Assembly (NCBI GenBank): GCA_965237895.1
Contig: CBDEGR010000002.1
Location: 1,488,001-1,552,000, forward strand
Length of the DNA: 64,000 bases
DNA from: CBDEGR01 sp965237895
GTDB lineage: Bacteria; Acidobacteriota; Terriglobia; UBA7540; JAPUME01
Reading direction: 5' to 3'
The position numbers were made by a program, and so were the translations under genes. This document shows positions 17,029 through 24,554 of the stretch, in pieces (the first letter of the stretch is position 1; each line of letters opens with the position of its first letter). The notes below the pieces were generated by a model that worked only from the letters and a program-made list of their open reading frames with translations, did no database searches and was not told the origin of the DNA.

Positions 17029-17916
17029 TTAGTTCAGCGGTAATTCTGTCCCTAGGTCGGGAGGCAGCTGCCTCCCGAGCAGCGGCGGGATTTCCATGGC
17101 CTCCGGTGCCGGTGGACGATAACCAAGAGCACTGTGAGGTCGAACCCTGTTGTAGTGTCGCCTCCACTGCTCGATTAACACCTTCGCTTCCTGCAAGATG
17201 TAGAAGATCTCCCGGTCGAGCAACTCGTCTCGGAGCTTCCCATTAAAGCTCTCGTTGTAGCCGTTCTCCCAGGGACTCCCGGGTTGGATGTAGAGCGTCT
17301 TCACTCCGATTCGCCCCAGCCACTCTCGTAGAGCTTGGGCGCAGAACTCCGGGCCATTATCCGAGCGAAGGTGCTCGGGCGGACCTCGGAGAACGAACAG
17401 ATCGGCCAGTAGCTGCACGACATCGTCGGATCGAATCTGGCGGGCCACCTGGATAGCCAGACATTCCCGAGTGTACTCATCGATGACCGTCAACAACCGG
17501 AAAGCCCTCCCGTCGTGAGTGCGGGCTTGGACGAAGTCGTAAGCCCAGACGTGGTTCGGACTGCAGGGGCGCAGACGAACGCACGATCCGTCGTTGAGCC
17601 AAAGGCGTCCACGCTTCGGCTGTTTCTGCGGCACTCTCAACCCCTCCTGCCTCCAGATGCGCTCCACTCTCTTATGGTTGACCCTCCAGCCGGCTCGCCG
17701 CAGCAAGGCCGTGACCCGACGATAGCCATAGCGACCAAACCGACCGGCCAGGGTGACGATGGCCCTCGTCAGGGCATCCTCGTCGGGAGCAGCGATGCAT
17801 CGATGGCGCTGGGTGGACCGGGGTTGGCTGAGCACTCGACAAGCCCGGCGTTCCGAGACACCCAACGCCTTACAGACATGCGCCGCCCACTGCCGGCGAC
17901 GCGCCGGGCTTAGCCG
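17029..17916 (-). CDS. IS3-family transposase, OrfB (DDE catalytic part)
   Basis: Catalytic half of the transposase, translated by a -1 frameshift from OrfA; about 295 residues after the shift. An HTH_21-type region (RFGRYGYRRVTALLRRAGW) precedes the integrase core. The DDE triad can be assigned to D in WAYDFVQ, D in LRSDNGPEF and E in YNESFNGKLRDELL, with the expected 35-residue D-to-E spacing region (QPGSPWENGYNES). The C-terminal signature YNRVRPHSALGYRPP is present. The open frame reaches back to 18096 but has no credible start of its own. The fused OrfAB product would be about 386 residues. Confidence 0.93.
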   Translation of the reverse strand, partial: RLSPARRRQWAAHVCKALGVSERRACRVLSQPRSTQRHRCIAAPDEDALTRAIVTLAGRFGRYGYRRVTALLRRAGWRVNHKRVERIWRQEGLRVPQKQPKRGRLWLNDGSCVRLRPCSPNHVWAYDFVQARTHDGRAFRLLTVIDEYTRECLAIQVARQIRSDDVVQLLADLFVLRGPPEHLRSDNGPEFCAQALREWLGRIGVKTLYIQPGSPWENGYNESFNGKLRDELLDREIFYILQEAKVLIEQWRRHYNRVRPHSALGYRPPAPEAMEIPPLLGRQLPPDLGTELPLN

Positions 17917-18188
17917 TTTCCCCTTGTGACCTCCTGCAGAATCTGCTTGTCCAAGGTCAGGTCTGCAACCGCCCTCCTCAAGCGAGTGTTCTCCTGCTCG
18001 AGGACCTTCAACCGCTTGGCCTGATCCATCTTTAGACCGCCGTACTCCTTTCGCCAGCGGTAATAGGTCTGCTCGGTCACCCCCAACGACCGGCACACCT
18101 CGGCTACGCTGCGACCCTGGGCAAGTTCCACTTCGGTCTCTCGAAGTTTACCGATAATCTGTTCGATCGAATGCTTCCTCTTGACCAT
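17910..18188 (-). CDS. IS3-family transposase, OrfA (HTH protein)
   Basis: A 92-residue HTH_8-type DNA-binding protein, MVKRKHSIEQIIGKLRETEV, with the helix-turn-helix GRSVAEVCRSLGVTEQTYYRW and a C-terminal leucine-zipper-like coil (LKVLEQENTRLRRAVADL). It ends in the zero frame at 17910-17912, three codons after the heptamer GGGAAAC (minus-strand sense; plus-strand 17916-17922), which is in the X-XXY-YYZ phase for -1 frameshifting into OrfB. OrfA alone usually acts as a regulator; the OrfAB fusion is the active transposase. It lies just inside the IS right end. Confidence 0.93.
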   Translation of the reverse strand: MVKRKHSIEQIIGKLRETEVELAQGRSVAEVCRSLGVTEQTYYRWRKEYGGLKMDQAKRLKVLEQENTRLRRAVADLTLDKQILQEVTRGNG

Positions 18189-18294
18189 CCTGACCTCCCT
18201 ATTCCAGGTCCAACTCTAACATTAGAACTGGACCGGTTTGAGGGGGTCAGGTCACATGGCCCATTCCAGCCTTGATTCATGTGGCTTGGAAGCG

Positions 18295-18323
18295 TTGACT
18301 TGCCCTCAGGTGCGGACTAAGAT
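18295..18323 (+). promoter_or_regulatory. Predicted promoter of the kinase-gene fragment
   Basis: TTGACT at 18295-18300, 17-base spacer, TAAGAT at 18318-18323. It points into the truncated kinase reading frame and, after it, the tRNA-Arg 3' half and the fucosidase gene, so it may now drive fucosidase transcription. Confidence 0.55.
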
Positions 18324-18331
18324 AGCGTAGC

Positions 18332-18406
18332 ATGGCAGGTTCCCTTCACATGACTGGCAAGACAATTTCGCGGTATCGCATCCTGGAGAAGCTGGGTGGC
18401 GGCGGT
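18332..18406 (+). pseudogene. 5' end fragment of a Ser/Thr protein kinase gene
   Basis: The frame from the ATG at 18332 (or 18350) reads MTGKTISRYRILEKLGGGG, the characteristic opening of Pkn-type Ser/Thr kinases: a short tail, then SRYRILEKLG and the glycine-rich loop. After the loop the homology ends at about 18406 and the frame runs into unrelated sequence (LELICIGPRLAAGYP, then a stop). It is preceded by its own promoter. Eukaryotic-type kinases with exactly this opening are numerous in Acidobacteriota, which supports the taxonomic inference. The rest of the gene is missing from the window, so this is a recombination breakpoint. Confidence 0.75.
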
Positions 18407-18459
18407 CTGGAGTTGATTTGTATAGGTCCTAGGCTAGCGGCAGGCTACCCTTAGTTTAC

Positions 18460-18506
<47 letters not shown>

Positions 18507-18608
18507 GTTATTCCATTCAACTATCGAATTAAGTCCGACTCGTTGCCATGGCCGAGGCCGTTTTTCCTGGTTTTTGGGACCCAACCAAAGGTTTCCGAGA
18601 GGTCTGTT

Positions 18609-19994
18609 ATGAAAATGCATAGTGTGAAGACTGTACTAGCCGCCGCCTTCTGTCTGGGACTGTTCCTGTCCGGAATACTATTGGGCGGGTGCGGGTCTGC
18701 TGAAGAAAAACTCCCCGCTTTTGAGCCGAATTGGGAATCGCTGAAGAAGAGAAACCCTGCGCCGGATTGGTTCCGCGACGCCAAGTTCGGAATCTATTTT
18801 CATTGGGGAGTCTACAGCGTGCCGGCTTTCGGCAGCGAATGGTACCCCCGCAATATGCATAGAAAGCGCCGCCCGGAGTATCGGCATCATCTGAAAACCT
18901 ACGGGGAGCCCTCCGAATTCGGCTACCACGATTTCGTGCCGAAGTTCACGGCGGAAAAGTTCGACGCCGACGAGTGGGCCGAGCTCTTCGAGAAGGCCGG
19001 GGCGCGTTTTGCGGGTCCGGTGGCCGAGCACCATGACGGGTTCGCCATGTGGGCAAGTAAGCTGACGCCTTGGAACGCCAAGGAGATGGGCCCGAAGCGC
19101 GACATCACCGGAGAGATTGCCGCCGCCGTACGCCGGCGCGGCATGCGGCTGGTCACCACCTTTCATCATGCCCGCAACCACCAACACCAAATTGAGCGGA
19201 ACGGAAAAACCGTCTGGACCGGCCATTACCCGCGCGTGCAGGGTTGGCCGACGGTCTCCGAAGACCCGAAGCTGCGGCTCCTCTATGGGAACATTCCCCG
19301 CGACCGCTTCCTGGAACTCTGGAAGGGAAAACTGTTTGAAGTCATCGACAACTACCAGCCGGACCTCATCTGGTTCGACAGTTGGCTGAACGAGATTCCC
19401 GAAGGGGACCAGGAGGAGTTCCTCGCCTACTACTTCAACAAGGCCGACGAGTGGGGCAAGGAGGTCGTCGTCACCTTCAAGCAACAGGACCTGCCGCTGG
19501 AGATCGGCGTCGAAGACTTCGAGAAAGGCCGGGCGGACCGGCCCACCGAGCATGCTTGGCTGACGGACGACACCATCAACCGTGGAAGCTGGTGCTACAC
19601 CGAAGACCTGAAGATCAAAAGTACCCGTGAGGTGCTGCACGTGCTGATCGACATTGTCGCCAAAAACGGCCAGCTTCTGCTGAACGTCTTGCCCAAGGCC
19701 GACGGAACGATCCCGGAAAACCAAAAAGATGTGTTGCTGGGCATCGGCCGCTGGCTGGGCAAGAACGGCGAGGCGATCTATGGTACCCGGCCCTGGCGGG
19801 TTTTCGGCGAAGGGCCGACCCGCCTTGAAAAGGGAGGGGCTTTCGTGGACGTGGAGGGCGGCTACACACCCGAAGACGTCCGCTTTACCCGCAAGGGCGA
19901 TACCCTCTACGCTGTTCTTCTCGGCTGGCCGGGAGTATTCAAGGAGATTGTCCTTGAATCCTTTTCGCGAGAGAAGCTCAAAGGCGATTTTTAG
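18609..19994 (+). CDS. GH29 alpha-L-fucosidase lipoprotein (ends at an internal amber codon)
   Basis: Family GH29 enzymes remove alpha-L-fucose from glycans with retention. The N terminus is a lipoprotein signal (VLAAAFCLGLFLSGILLGGC), so the enzyme is membrane-anchored outside the cytoplasm. GH29 landmarks follow in order: WFRDAKFGIYFHWGVYSVP, GSEWYPRNM, EHHDGFAMW, then the nucleophile region LIWFDSW (Asp), and NRGSWCYTED and LLLNVLPKADG. The start at ATG 18609 fits the signal peptide; TTG 18543 is in frame but unlikely. The frame stops at TAG 19992-19994, yet the family's C-terminal beta-domain continues in the same frame immediately after it. The protein as annotated is therefore truncated by about 58 residues. 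Confidence 0.9.
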   Translation: MKMHSVKTVLAAAFCLGLFLSGILLGGCGSAEEKLPAFEPNWESLKKRNPAPDWFRDAKFGIYFHWGVYSVPAFGSEWYPRNMHRKRRPEYRHHLKTYGEPSEFGYHDFVPKFTAEKFDADEWAELFEKAGARFAGPVAEHHDGFAMWASKLTPWNAKEMGPKRDITGEIAAAVRRRGMRLVTTFHHARNHQHQIERNGKTVWTGHYPRVQGWPTVSEDPKLRLLYGNIPRDRFLELWKGKLFEVIDNYQPDLIWFDSWLNEIPEGDQEEFLAYYFNKADEWGKEVVVTFKQQDLPLEIGVEDFEKGRADRPTEHAWLTDDTINRGSWCYTEDLKIKSTREVLHVLIDIVAKNGQLLLNVLPKADGTIPENQKDVLLGIGRWLGKNGEAIYGTRPWRVFGEGPTRLEKGGAFVDVEGGYTPEDVRFTRKGDTLYAVLLGWPGVFKEIVLESFSREKLKGDF

Positions 19995-20171
19995 GTGACC
20001 GGGGTATCGATGGTGGGTTCCGTGGAGGGCATCTCCTGGAAGATGCGAGAGGATGGCTTGGCCGTCACTACGCCGGGCCGGAAGGTGGACGAGGTGGCCG
20101 TCGTCTTCAGGATTGAGACGACCGGCGCGGCAGCCCTTCGCAAAGAGAACAACGAGGCGAAGGAACCGTAG
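19995..20171 (+). pseudogene. In-frame continuation of the fucosidase C-terminal domain
   Basis: Directly after the amber codon and in the same frame, 58 codons read VTGVSMVGSVEGISWKMRED and on through GLAVTTPG and AVVFRIETTG to a TAG at 20169-20171. This is the beta-sandwich pattern that ends GH29 enzymes (V-x-x-V-x-x-x-G-S, W, GL-x-V, P, A-V-V-F-x-I). It would be translated only if the TAG were suppressed or is a sequence error; the simplest original is CAG. Confidence 0.8.
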
Positions 20172-20676
20172 CCTTGCCCCGGCATGGGCTCTTTGTCCCG
20201 GCCCACGCCGCCGGGACTTCCTGCGCGGTAAGAACCTCCCGGAGTAGGTCCGCAAGAAAGAACGGAAAAGCTCCGAAGCGGAGAGGGCAGAGTTTTTCCG
20301 ATATTTCGCCATCTGGTGGAGCAGGCGGGCGACCTCGGCTCGGAATCTTTCCGCCAACGGCTGGCACTATTGGCTGCCGGTTTTCGCGGCCTGGTGCGCG
20401 AATTGGTGGAATTCTACGTTTAATACGAAATTACCCCATAATTTGTCTTCCGGGAATCTTCGTCAGGACACGGCTTCAGCCGTGCCGTAGGGAGACTTGT
20501 AATTTGCGGGCTTTAACCCCTGAGGGCGAGAATGTGCACGGTGTAGTTCTCTTACTTATTTTTGAGGTAGCTTCTCAATCTATTATCCTCCCCTAACTCC
20601 TCTTTCCTAAGTTTCCGCTTTGGTGTAAAAACCTGAGTGTAATCCTGCTTTAGAACAAAGGAATGAAAGGGAACCC
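20172..20676. other. Gene-poor interval before lpxD
   Basis: No confident gene. One open frame of about 60 codons ending at the TAA near 20422 (FRHLVEQAGDLGSESFRQRL, GLVRELVEFYV) looks protein-like but has no start codon and may be a gene remnant. At 20469-20484 lies a perfect short palindrome CACGGCTTCAGCCGTG, related to the hairpin at 24483. Confidence 0.4.
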
Positions 20677-21639
20677 ATGAGCATGAAAGTGCGGGAGATC
20701 GCCGAATTGCTGGGGGCGAAGGTGGCCGGGGACCGAGAGCGCGTCATCGACGGCGTCGCCGCTTTGGACGACGCGCAGCCTGACGAGCTCTCCTTTGCCG
20801 AGGGCTCGCGACAAGTTGCGAAGATTGCCTCATCCCAAGCCGGCTGTGTGCTGGTCCCGCCCGAAACTTCTTTGCCGGGAAAAACGCTCATCGAGGTCGC
20901 ACAACCCAAAGTTGCATTCGTGCAGGCGGCGGAAGCCTTGCTGCCTCCGCAGCTTCCCACCGCTTCGCCTCACCCGACGGCCGTCATATCGCCCCAGGCT
21001 CAGTTAAAAGAAGACGTCGGTGTCGGCCCTCACTCTCTCATCGAACGCGGCGCCCTCGTCGGCAAGGGGACGCGCTTGGGCGCCAGCGTCACGGTGGGGG
21101 AAGATGCAAAAATCGGAAACGGGTGCAGGCTCTACGACGGCGTGAAGATTTATCCGGGAGTTACGGTGGGGGATCGGGTCATCCTCCATGCGGGCGTGGT
21201 GCTCGGGTCGGACGGCTTCGGGTACGTTTTTGCCGACGGCGCGCATCGCAAGTTTCCTCAACTCGGCGGTTTGGTAATCGAAGACGATGTCGAGATCGGC
21301 GCCAACAGCACCGTCGATCGCGGCTCGCTCGGCACCACCCGCATCGGCGAGGGAACTAAAATTGATAATCTCGTCCAGATCGCGCACAACGTACAAATCG
21401 GGAAGCATTGCATCGTCGCCGCGCAGACGGGCATCTCCGGCAGCGTCGTGATCGAAGACGGCGTGGTGATCGGCGGGCAGGCCGGGATTCTTTCCGGTAA
21501 GGTGATCCGCCGGGGCCAGGTGGTCTGGGGCACCCCAGCGCGGCCCATGGAAGAATTCAAGCGCCAGTTCAAGTATCTGTCGTTTCTTCCCGAATATATC
21601 GGACGCATCCGCAAGCTTACACGCCAAAAGCGAGGATGA
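20677..21639 (+). CDS. lpxD: UDP-3-O-acylglucosamine N-acyltransferase
   Basis: LpxD adds the second acyl chain in lipid A synthesis, so the organism is expected to make LPS. The 320-residue protein has an N-terminal uridine-binding domain (residues 1-100, with LDDAQPDELSFAE) and a left-handed beta-helix of hexapeptide repeats from about 105 to 300. The catalytic histidine lies in LVQIAHNVQIGKH. GSDGFGY and RGSLGTTRIGEGTKIDNLVQ are family signatures. The start may be at either of two ATGs six bases apart (20677, 20683). It stands alone, without the usual lpxA/fabZ/lpxB neighbours. Confidence 0.96.
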   Translation: MSMKVREIAELLGAKVAGDRERVIDGVAALDDAQPDELSFAEGSRQVAKIASSQAGCVLVPPETSLPGKTLIEVAQPKVAFVQAAEALLPPQLPTASPHPTAVISPQAQLKEDVGVGPHSLIERGALVGKGTRLGASVTVGEDAKIGNGCRLYDGVKIYPGVTVGDRVILHAGVVLGSDGFGYVFADGAHRKFPQLGGLVIEDDVEIGANSTVDRGSLGTTRIGEGTKIDNLVQIAHNVQIGKHCIVAAQTGISGSVVIEDGVVIGGQAGILSGKVIRRGQVVWGTPARPMEEFKRQFKYLSFLPEYIGRIRKLTRQKRG

Positions 21640-21654
21640 AGTTTCCGGCCTTGC

Positions 21655-21752
21655 GGGTGCCCCTCCTACGCCAAGGCTTTGGAGGGCTTGCCCGTCCTAT
21701 GCGGCTTGTCCCCCGAAGCCCGTAGGGCGTAGGGGGAAGCATAGGGTGGGGA
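21655..21752. repeat. Dispersed intergenic repeat, family B (copy 2)
   Basis: Starts GGGTGCCCCTCC and ends with CCCGTAGGGCGTAGGGGGAAGC and GGGTGGGG, matching copies at 7241, 33726 and 45590. It fills the space between lpxD and the archease gene. Confidence 0.7.
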
Positions 21753-21771
21753 ATAGGCGGGTTTTGAAAAT

Positions 21772-22224
21772 ATGAAGCAACTCTTCCGCATTCTCGACCA
21801 CACCGCCGACGTCGGCTTTGAGTGTAGGGGCAAGACGCTTGAGGAACTCTTCGCCAACGCCGCCCGCGCCCTGGTGCACTTCTTTGTGGACCTCGAGACC
21901 ATCAAGCCGCGCGAAGAGATGAAGATTGAGGTAACGGGTGATGATCGGGAAAGTCTGTTGGTGAATTTCCTGAGCGAGATTCTTTTCCAAATCGATTCGG
22001 AAGCCCGGCTCTTTTCGGATTTCGAGGTTTCGATTAAAGTCTCGATAAAAGTTTCGATTGAGGAGGGCGAATCCTTAACCGCCGTCGCTATCACTCACGG
22101 CGAGAAGTGGGACCGTTCCCGCCACATCCCGAAGTTGCTAGTCAAGGCGATTACGTATCATCAGTTGAAAATCACCCAGCAACGAAAAGGCATTTGGCGG
22201 GCCCGGGTGTTTGTGGATATTTGA
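21772..22224 (+). CDS. Archease (RtcB RNA-ligase activating protein)
   Basis: Archease accelerates guanylylation of the RNA ligase RtcB and allows multiple turnover. The 150-residue length is normal. The family start FRILDHTADVGFE, and the metal-binding Asp/His region near the termini (DHTADVG; LVKAITYHQLKI) are present. A small quirk is a triple repeat of the dipeptide-rich motif VSIKVSIKVSI at about residues 86-96, reflecting a short DNA tandem repeat, within an outer strand. Its position 250 bases upstream of rtcB, on the same strand, supports a joint RNA repair role. Two palindromic repeats separate the genes. Confidence 0.9.
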   Translation: MKQLFRILDHTADVGFECRGKTLEELFANAARALVHFFVDLETIKPREEMKIEVTGDDRESLLVNFLSEILFQIDSEARLFSDFEVSIKVSIKVSIEEGESLTAVAITHGEKWDRSRHIPKLLVKAITYHQLKITQQRKGIWRARVFVDI

Positions 22225-22248
22225 CTACTGCCCTTGGTAATTATATCC

Positions 22249-22300
22249 GGGGTGGCGCATACATCGCCCCTTTTACGATGAATGGGTGCGATGTGTGCGG
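22249..22300. repeat. Dispersed hairpin repeat, family A (copy 2)
   Basis: GGGGTGGCGCATACATCGCCC paired with GGGTGCGATGTGTGCGG around a short loop. Same arm sequence as at 7179. Together with the inverted copy at 22348-22385 it makes a two-hairpin unit between archease and rtcB. Confidence 0.7.
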
Positions 22301-22347
22301 TTTAGGATTCTCGCAATGAGCGGACTGTCTTAATCGGTTTTGTTGAT

Positions 22348-22385
22348 CGCACACATCCCGATAAGCCGGGATGTATGCGCCACCC
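22348..22385. repeat. Dispersed hairpin repeat, family A (copy 3, inverted)
   Basis: CGCACACATCCCG, short loop, CGGGATGTATGCGCCACCC: the inverted orientation of copies at 7179 and 22249. A -10-like TATAAT lies at 22431-22436, after the hairpin and before rtcB. Confidence 0.7.
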
Positions 22386-22473
22386 GCGGCCCAAGATCGG
22401 CGTTTTGTGTAGGGTGTGCGGAACCTGGGATATAATCAAGGCGAAAGAAGAGTCCGAATAATGTAGTGAATAT

Positions 22474-23937
22474 ATGGGCTTCAACATTCGACAACTCGAA
22501 AAGATCGACCGCTATCGCTGGCTGGTGCCCAGAAAGCTCAAGCCTGGCATGCGGACCGATGCGCTGCTCTATGCCGACGAGAAACTTTTGCAAGGTTTCA
22601 TCAACGACCTCTCAATCGATCAGGCGGCGAACGTGGCCATGCTTCCGGGAATTGTGGGCCGCTCGCTGGCCATGCCGGACATTCATCAAGGTTACGGCTT
22701 TCCCATCGGTGGCGTGGCGGCGACGGATGCCGCCGAAGACGGTGTGATCTCGCCCGGCGGCGTGGGCTTTGACATCAACTGCGGCGTGCGGCTGCTCGCC
22801 AGTTCGCTTCCGGTCGACGAGGTCCGCCCCCGAACCCGAGAGCTGATCAACCAACTCTTCCGTGACGTACCTTCCGGCGCGGGCAGGGGAGGGCACGTAA
22901 AGGTCGGCGACCCCGGCAATGGGTATGACGATTTGGACCAACTGCTGGTGCGGGGCGCGAGTTATATGGTCGAGCACGGCTACGGCGAGGCGGATGATGT
23001 AGAGCGGTGCGAAGAGAACGGCGCCATCGACGGCGCGGACCCGGCCTGCGTGAGCCCTCACGCCAAAAAACGCGGCCGCCGGCAAGTCGGCACGCTCGGT
23101 TCGGGTAATCATTTTTTGGAAATCCAGTACGTCGAGCGCATCTTCCAGGAGGACGTGGCGGAAACGATGGGCCTCAGGCTGAACCAGTGCGTCGTGCTGA
23201 TCCACTCCGGCTCGCGCGGCTTGGGGCATCAGGTCTGCACGGACTACCTGCGCGAGATGGGCGGGGCCATGCGGCGCTACAAAATCGAGCTGCCCGACCG
23301 GCAACTGGCCTCGGTGCCGGTGCGTTCGCCCGAGGGGCAGAACTACTTGGGCGCGATGCGCGCGGCGGCGAATTTCGCCTGGGCCAACCGGCAAGGGATC
23401 ACGCACTTTACGCGCAAAGCCTTCCAGCGCGTTTTTGGTAGGAACGCGGAAGTACGGGTCGTCTATGATATCTGCCACAACATCGCCAAGATCGAGCGGC
23501 ACAAGATTGACGGGCGCGAGCGCGAAGTGATGGTTCACCGCAAGGGCGCGACCCGAGCCTTCCCGTCGCATCGGCCCGAGGTGCCGAAGGCGTATCAAGA
23601 GATCGGCCAGCCGGTGATGATTCCCGGCTCGATGGGCACGGCGTCCTATGTGCTGGTGGGAACCGAGGGCGCGATGGAGGAAACCTTCGGTACTACCTGC
23701 CACGGCGCGGGCCGCATGATGAGCCGCAGCGCGGCGAAGAGAAGCCGGTTCGCGCCGGGTGCGAAGGAGAGGCTTGCCGAACAAGGCATCCTGGTCCGCG
23801 CCGAGACGCGCGATGGCATCAGCGAAGAGATTCCCGAGGCCTATAAAGACGTGGATGCCGTGATCGACGTGGTCCACAATGCGGGGATTTCACGTCGGGT
23901 GGCGCGACTGAAACCGATCGGCGTAATAAAAGGGTAA
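22474..23937 (+). CDS. rtcB: RNA-splicing ligase RtcB
   Basis: RtcB joins 2',3'-cyclic phosphate (or 3'-phosphate) and 5'-OH RNA ends using GTP and Mn2+. The 487-residue protein has all the metal ligands in family context: D100 and C103 in GGVGFDINCGVR, His in GSGNHFLEIQ, His in VLIHSGSRGLGHQV, the nucleotidyl-accepting His in TTCHGAGR, and DICHNIAK. SMGTASYVL, which binds GTP, is intact. No part is missing. A promoter-like TATAAT lies 37 bases before the ATG. Together with archease this is a complete minimal RNA repair pair. Bacterial rtcB is commonly sigma54/RtcR controlled, but no RtcR gene or -24/-12 site was seen here. Confidence 0.97.
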   Translation: MGFNIRQLEKIDRYRWLVPRKLKPGMRTDALLYADEKLLQGFINDLSIDQAANVAMLPGIVGRSLAMPDIHQGYGFPIGGVAATDAAEDGVISPGGVGFDINCGVRLLASSLPVDEVRPRTRELINQLFRDVPSGAGRGGHVKVGDPGNGYDDLDQLLVRGASYMVEHGYGEADDVERCEENGAIDGADPACVSPHAKKRGRRQVGTLGSGNHFLEIQYVERIFQEDVAETMGLRLNQCVVLIHSGSRGLGHQVCTDYLREMGGAMRRYKIELPDRQLASVPVRSPEGQNYLGAMRAAANFAWANRQGITHFTRKAFQRVFGRNAEVRVVYDICHNIAKIERHKIDGREREVMVHRKGATRAFPSHRPEVPKAYQEIGQPVMIPGSMGTASYVLVGTEGAMEETFGTTCHGAGRMMSRSAAKRSRFAPGAKERLAEQGILVRAETRDGISEEIPEAYKDVDAVIDVVHNAGISRRVARLKPIGVIKG

Positions 23938-23950
23938 AGGGTAGCGGGTT

Positions 23951-24406
23951 CTACGAGGAGGGCTGCAAGTGTACGCGGACCTTTTCGCTCACCAATTTTC
24001 CGTCCACGTTTTGCCCGGCGAACTTCGCCATCACGGCCTTCATGACTTTGCCCATCTCTTTGGGGCTGGTTGCGCCGGTCTCTGCAAGGGCGGCGGCGAC
24101 GGCCTCATCGATCTGCGCCTCCCCGACGGCGGCGGGCAGGTAAGCCTCCACGAATTTCAATTCCGCTTCTTCCTTCTGAGCCAATTCTTCGCGGCCGCCT
24201 TGGCGGAATTGTTCGATGGAATCTTTCCGTTGATTGACGAGGCTGCGCAGGATCGCGAGCTCGTCGGTATCTTCGAGCGGCTTGCGGAGTTCGACCTGCT
24301 TATTCTTTAGAGCGGTCTGGATCATGCGCAACACGCCCAGGCGCAAAGCCTCCTTGGCCTTCATGGCTTCTTTCATCTCATTTTGGACTTGTTCCACCAA
24401 ACTCAT
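23951..24406 (-). CDS. GatB/YqeY domain protein
   Basis: A 151-residue member of the YqeY family, which resembles the tRNA-binding tail of GatB (aspartyl/glutamyl-tRNA amidotransferase). Characteristic features: an N-terminal helix MSLVEQVQNEMKEAMKAKEA, LGVLRMIQTALKNKQVELRK, a central LVNQRKDSIEQFRQGGREEL, and the C-terminal GTSPKEMGKVMKAVMAKFAG-like segment (here GATSPKEMGKVMKA) with DGKLVSEKVR. The family is widespread but its role is unsettled; association with translation quality is an inference. It converges on rtcB, whose stop is 13 bases away, so both genes share a transcription end region. Confidence 0.9.
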   Translation of the reverse strand: MSLVEQVQNEMKEAMKAKEALRLGVLRMIQTALKNKQVELRKPLEDTDELAILRSLVNQRKDSIEQFRQGGREELAQKEEAELKFVEAYLPAAVGEAQIDEAVAAALAETGATSPKEMGKVMKAVMAKFAGQNVDGKLVSEKVRVHLQPSS

Positions 24407-24482
24407 AAAAATTTTTCCTTATCGGAGCGGAATCTCCTCAGCGCTTGAAGGCGCGGTGTAGAGAGAGTATGTGTACATTTTT

Positions 24483-24503
24483 CGGCACGGCTAAAGCCAT
24501 GCC
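24483..24503. repeat. Short palindromic repeat, family C
   Basis: CGGCACGGCTAAAGCCATGCC; related hairpins are CACGGCTTCAGCCGTG at 20469 and AGGGCATGACTTCAGCCCTG at 45676. All are intergenic. Confidence 0.55.
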
Positions 24504-24554
24504 CTGATGGGCATAACCCGCAAGTCACGACCTGCCAAACTCTACCCTGCCATT

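Larger units (their letters stand above)
16995..18254 (-). mobile_element. IS3-family insertion sequence, complete
   Basis: 1260 bp bounded by terminal inverted repeats: left TGACCTGCCCCCAGTG and right (reverse complement) TGACCTGACCCCCTCA, both continuing to a matching ATGTTAG about 38 bases in. The ends begin TG and finish CA as usual for IS3. The two overlapping transposase frames are intact, with a canonical -1 slippery heptamer. Flanking triplets (ATT left, CAT right) do not form an obvious target duplication, so recombination may have altered the flanks. Confidence 0.9.

Noticed and set aside
18678..20357. A 559-codon open frame antisense to the fucosidase
   Set aside because: It mirrors the fucosidase codon periodicity, lacks a domain pattern, and the plus strand has full GH29 motifs. 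It also continues past the amber codon, which only shows that the sequence there is protein-coding in composition.
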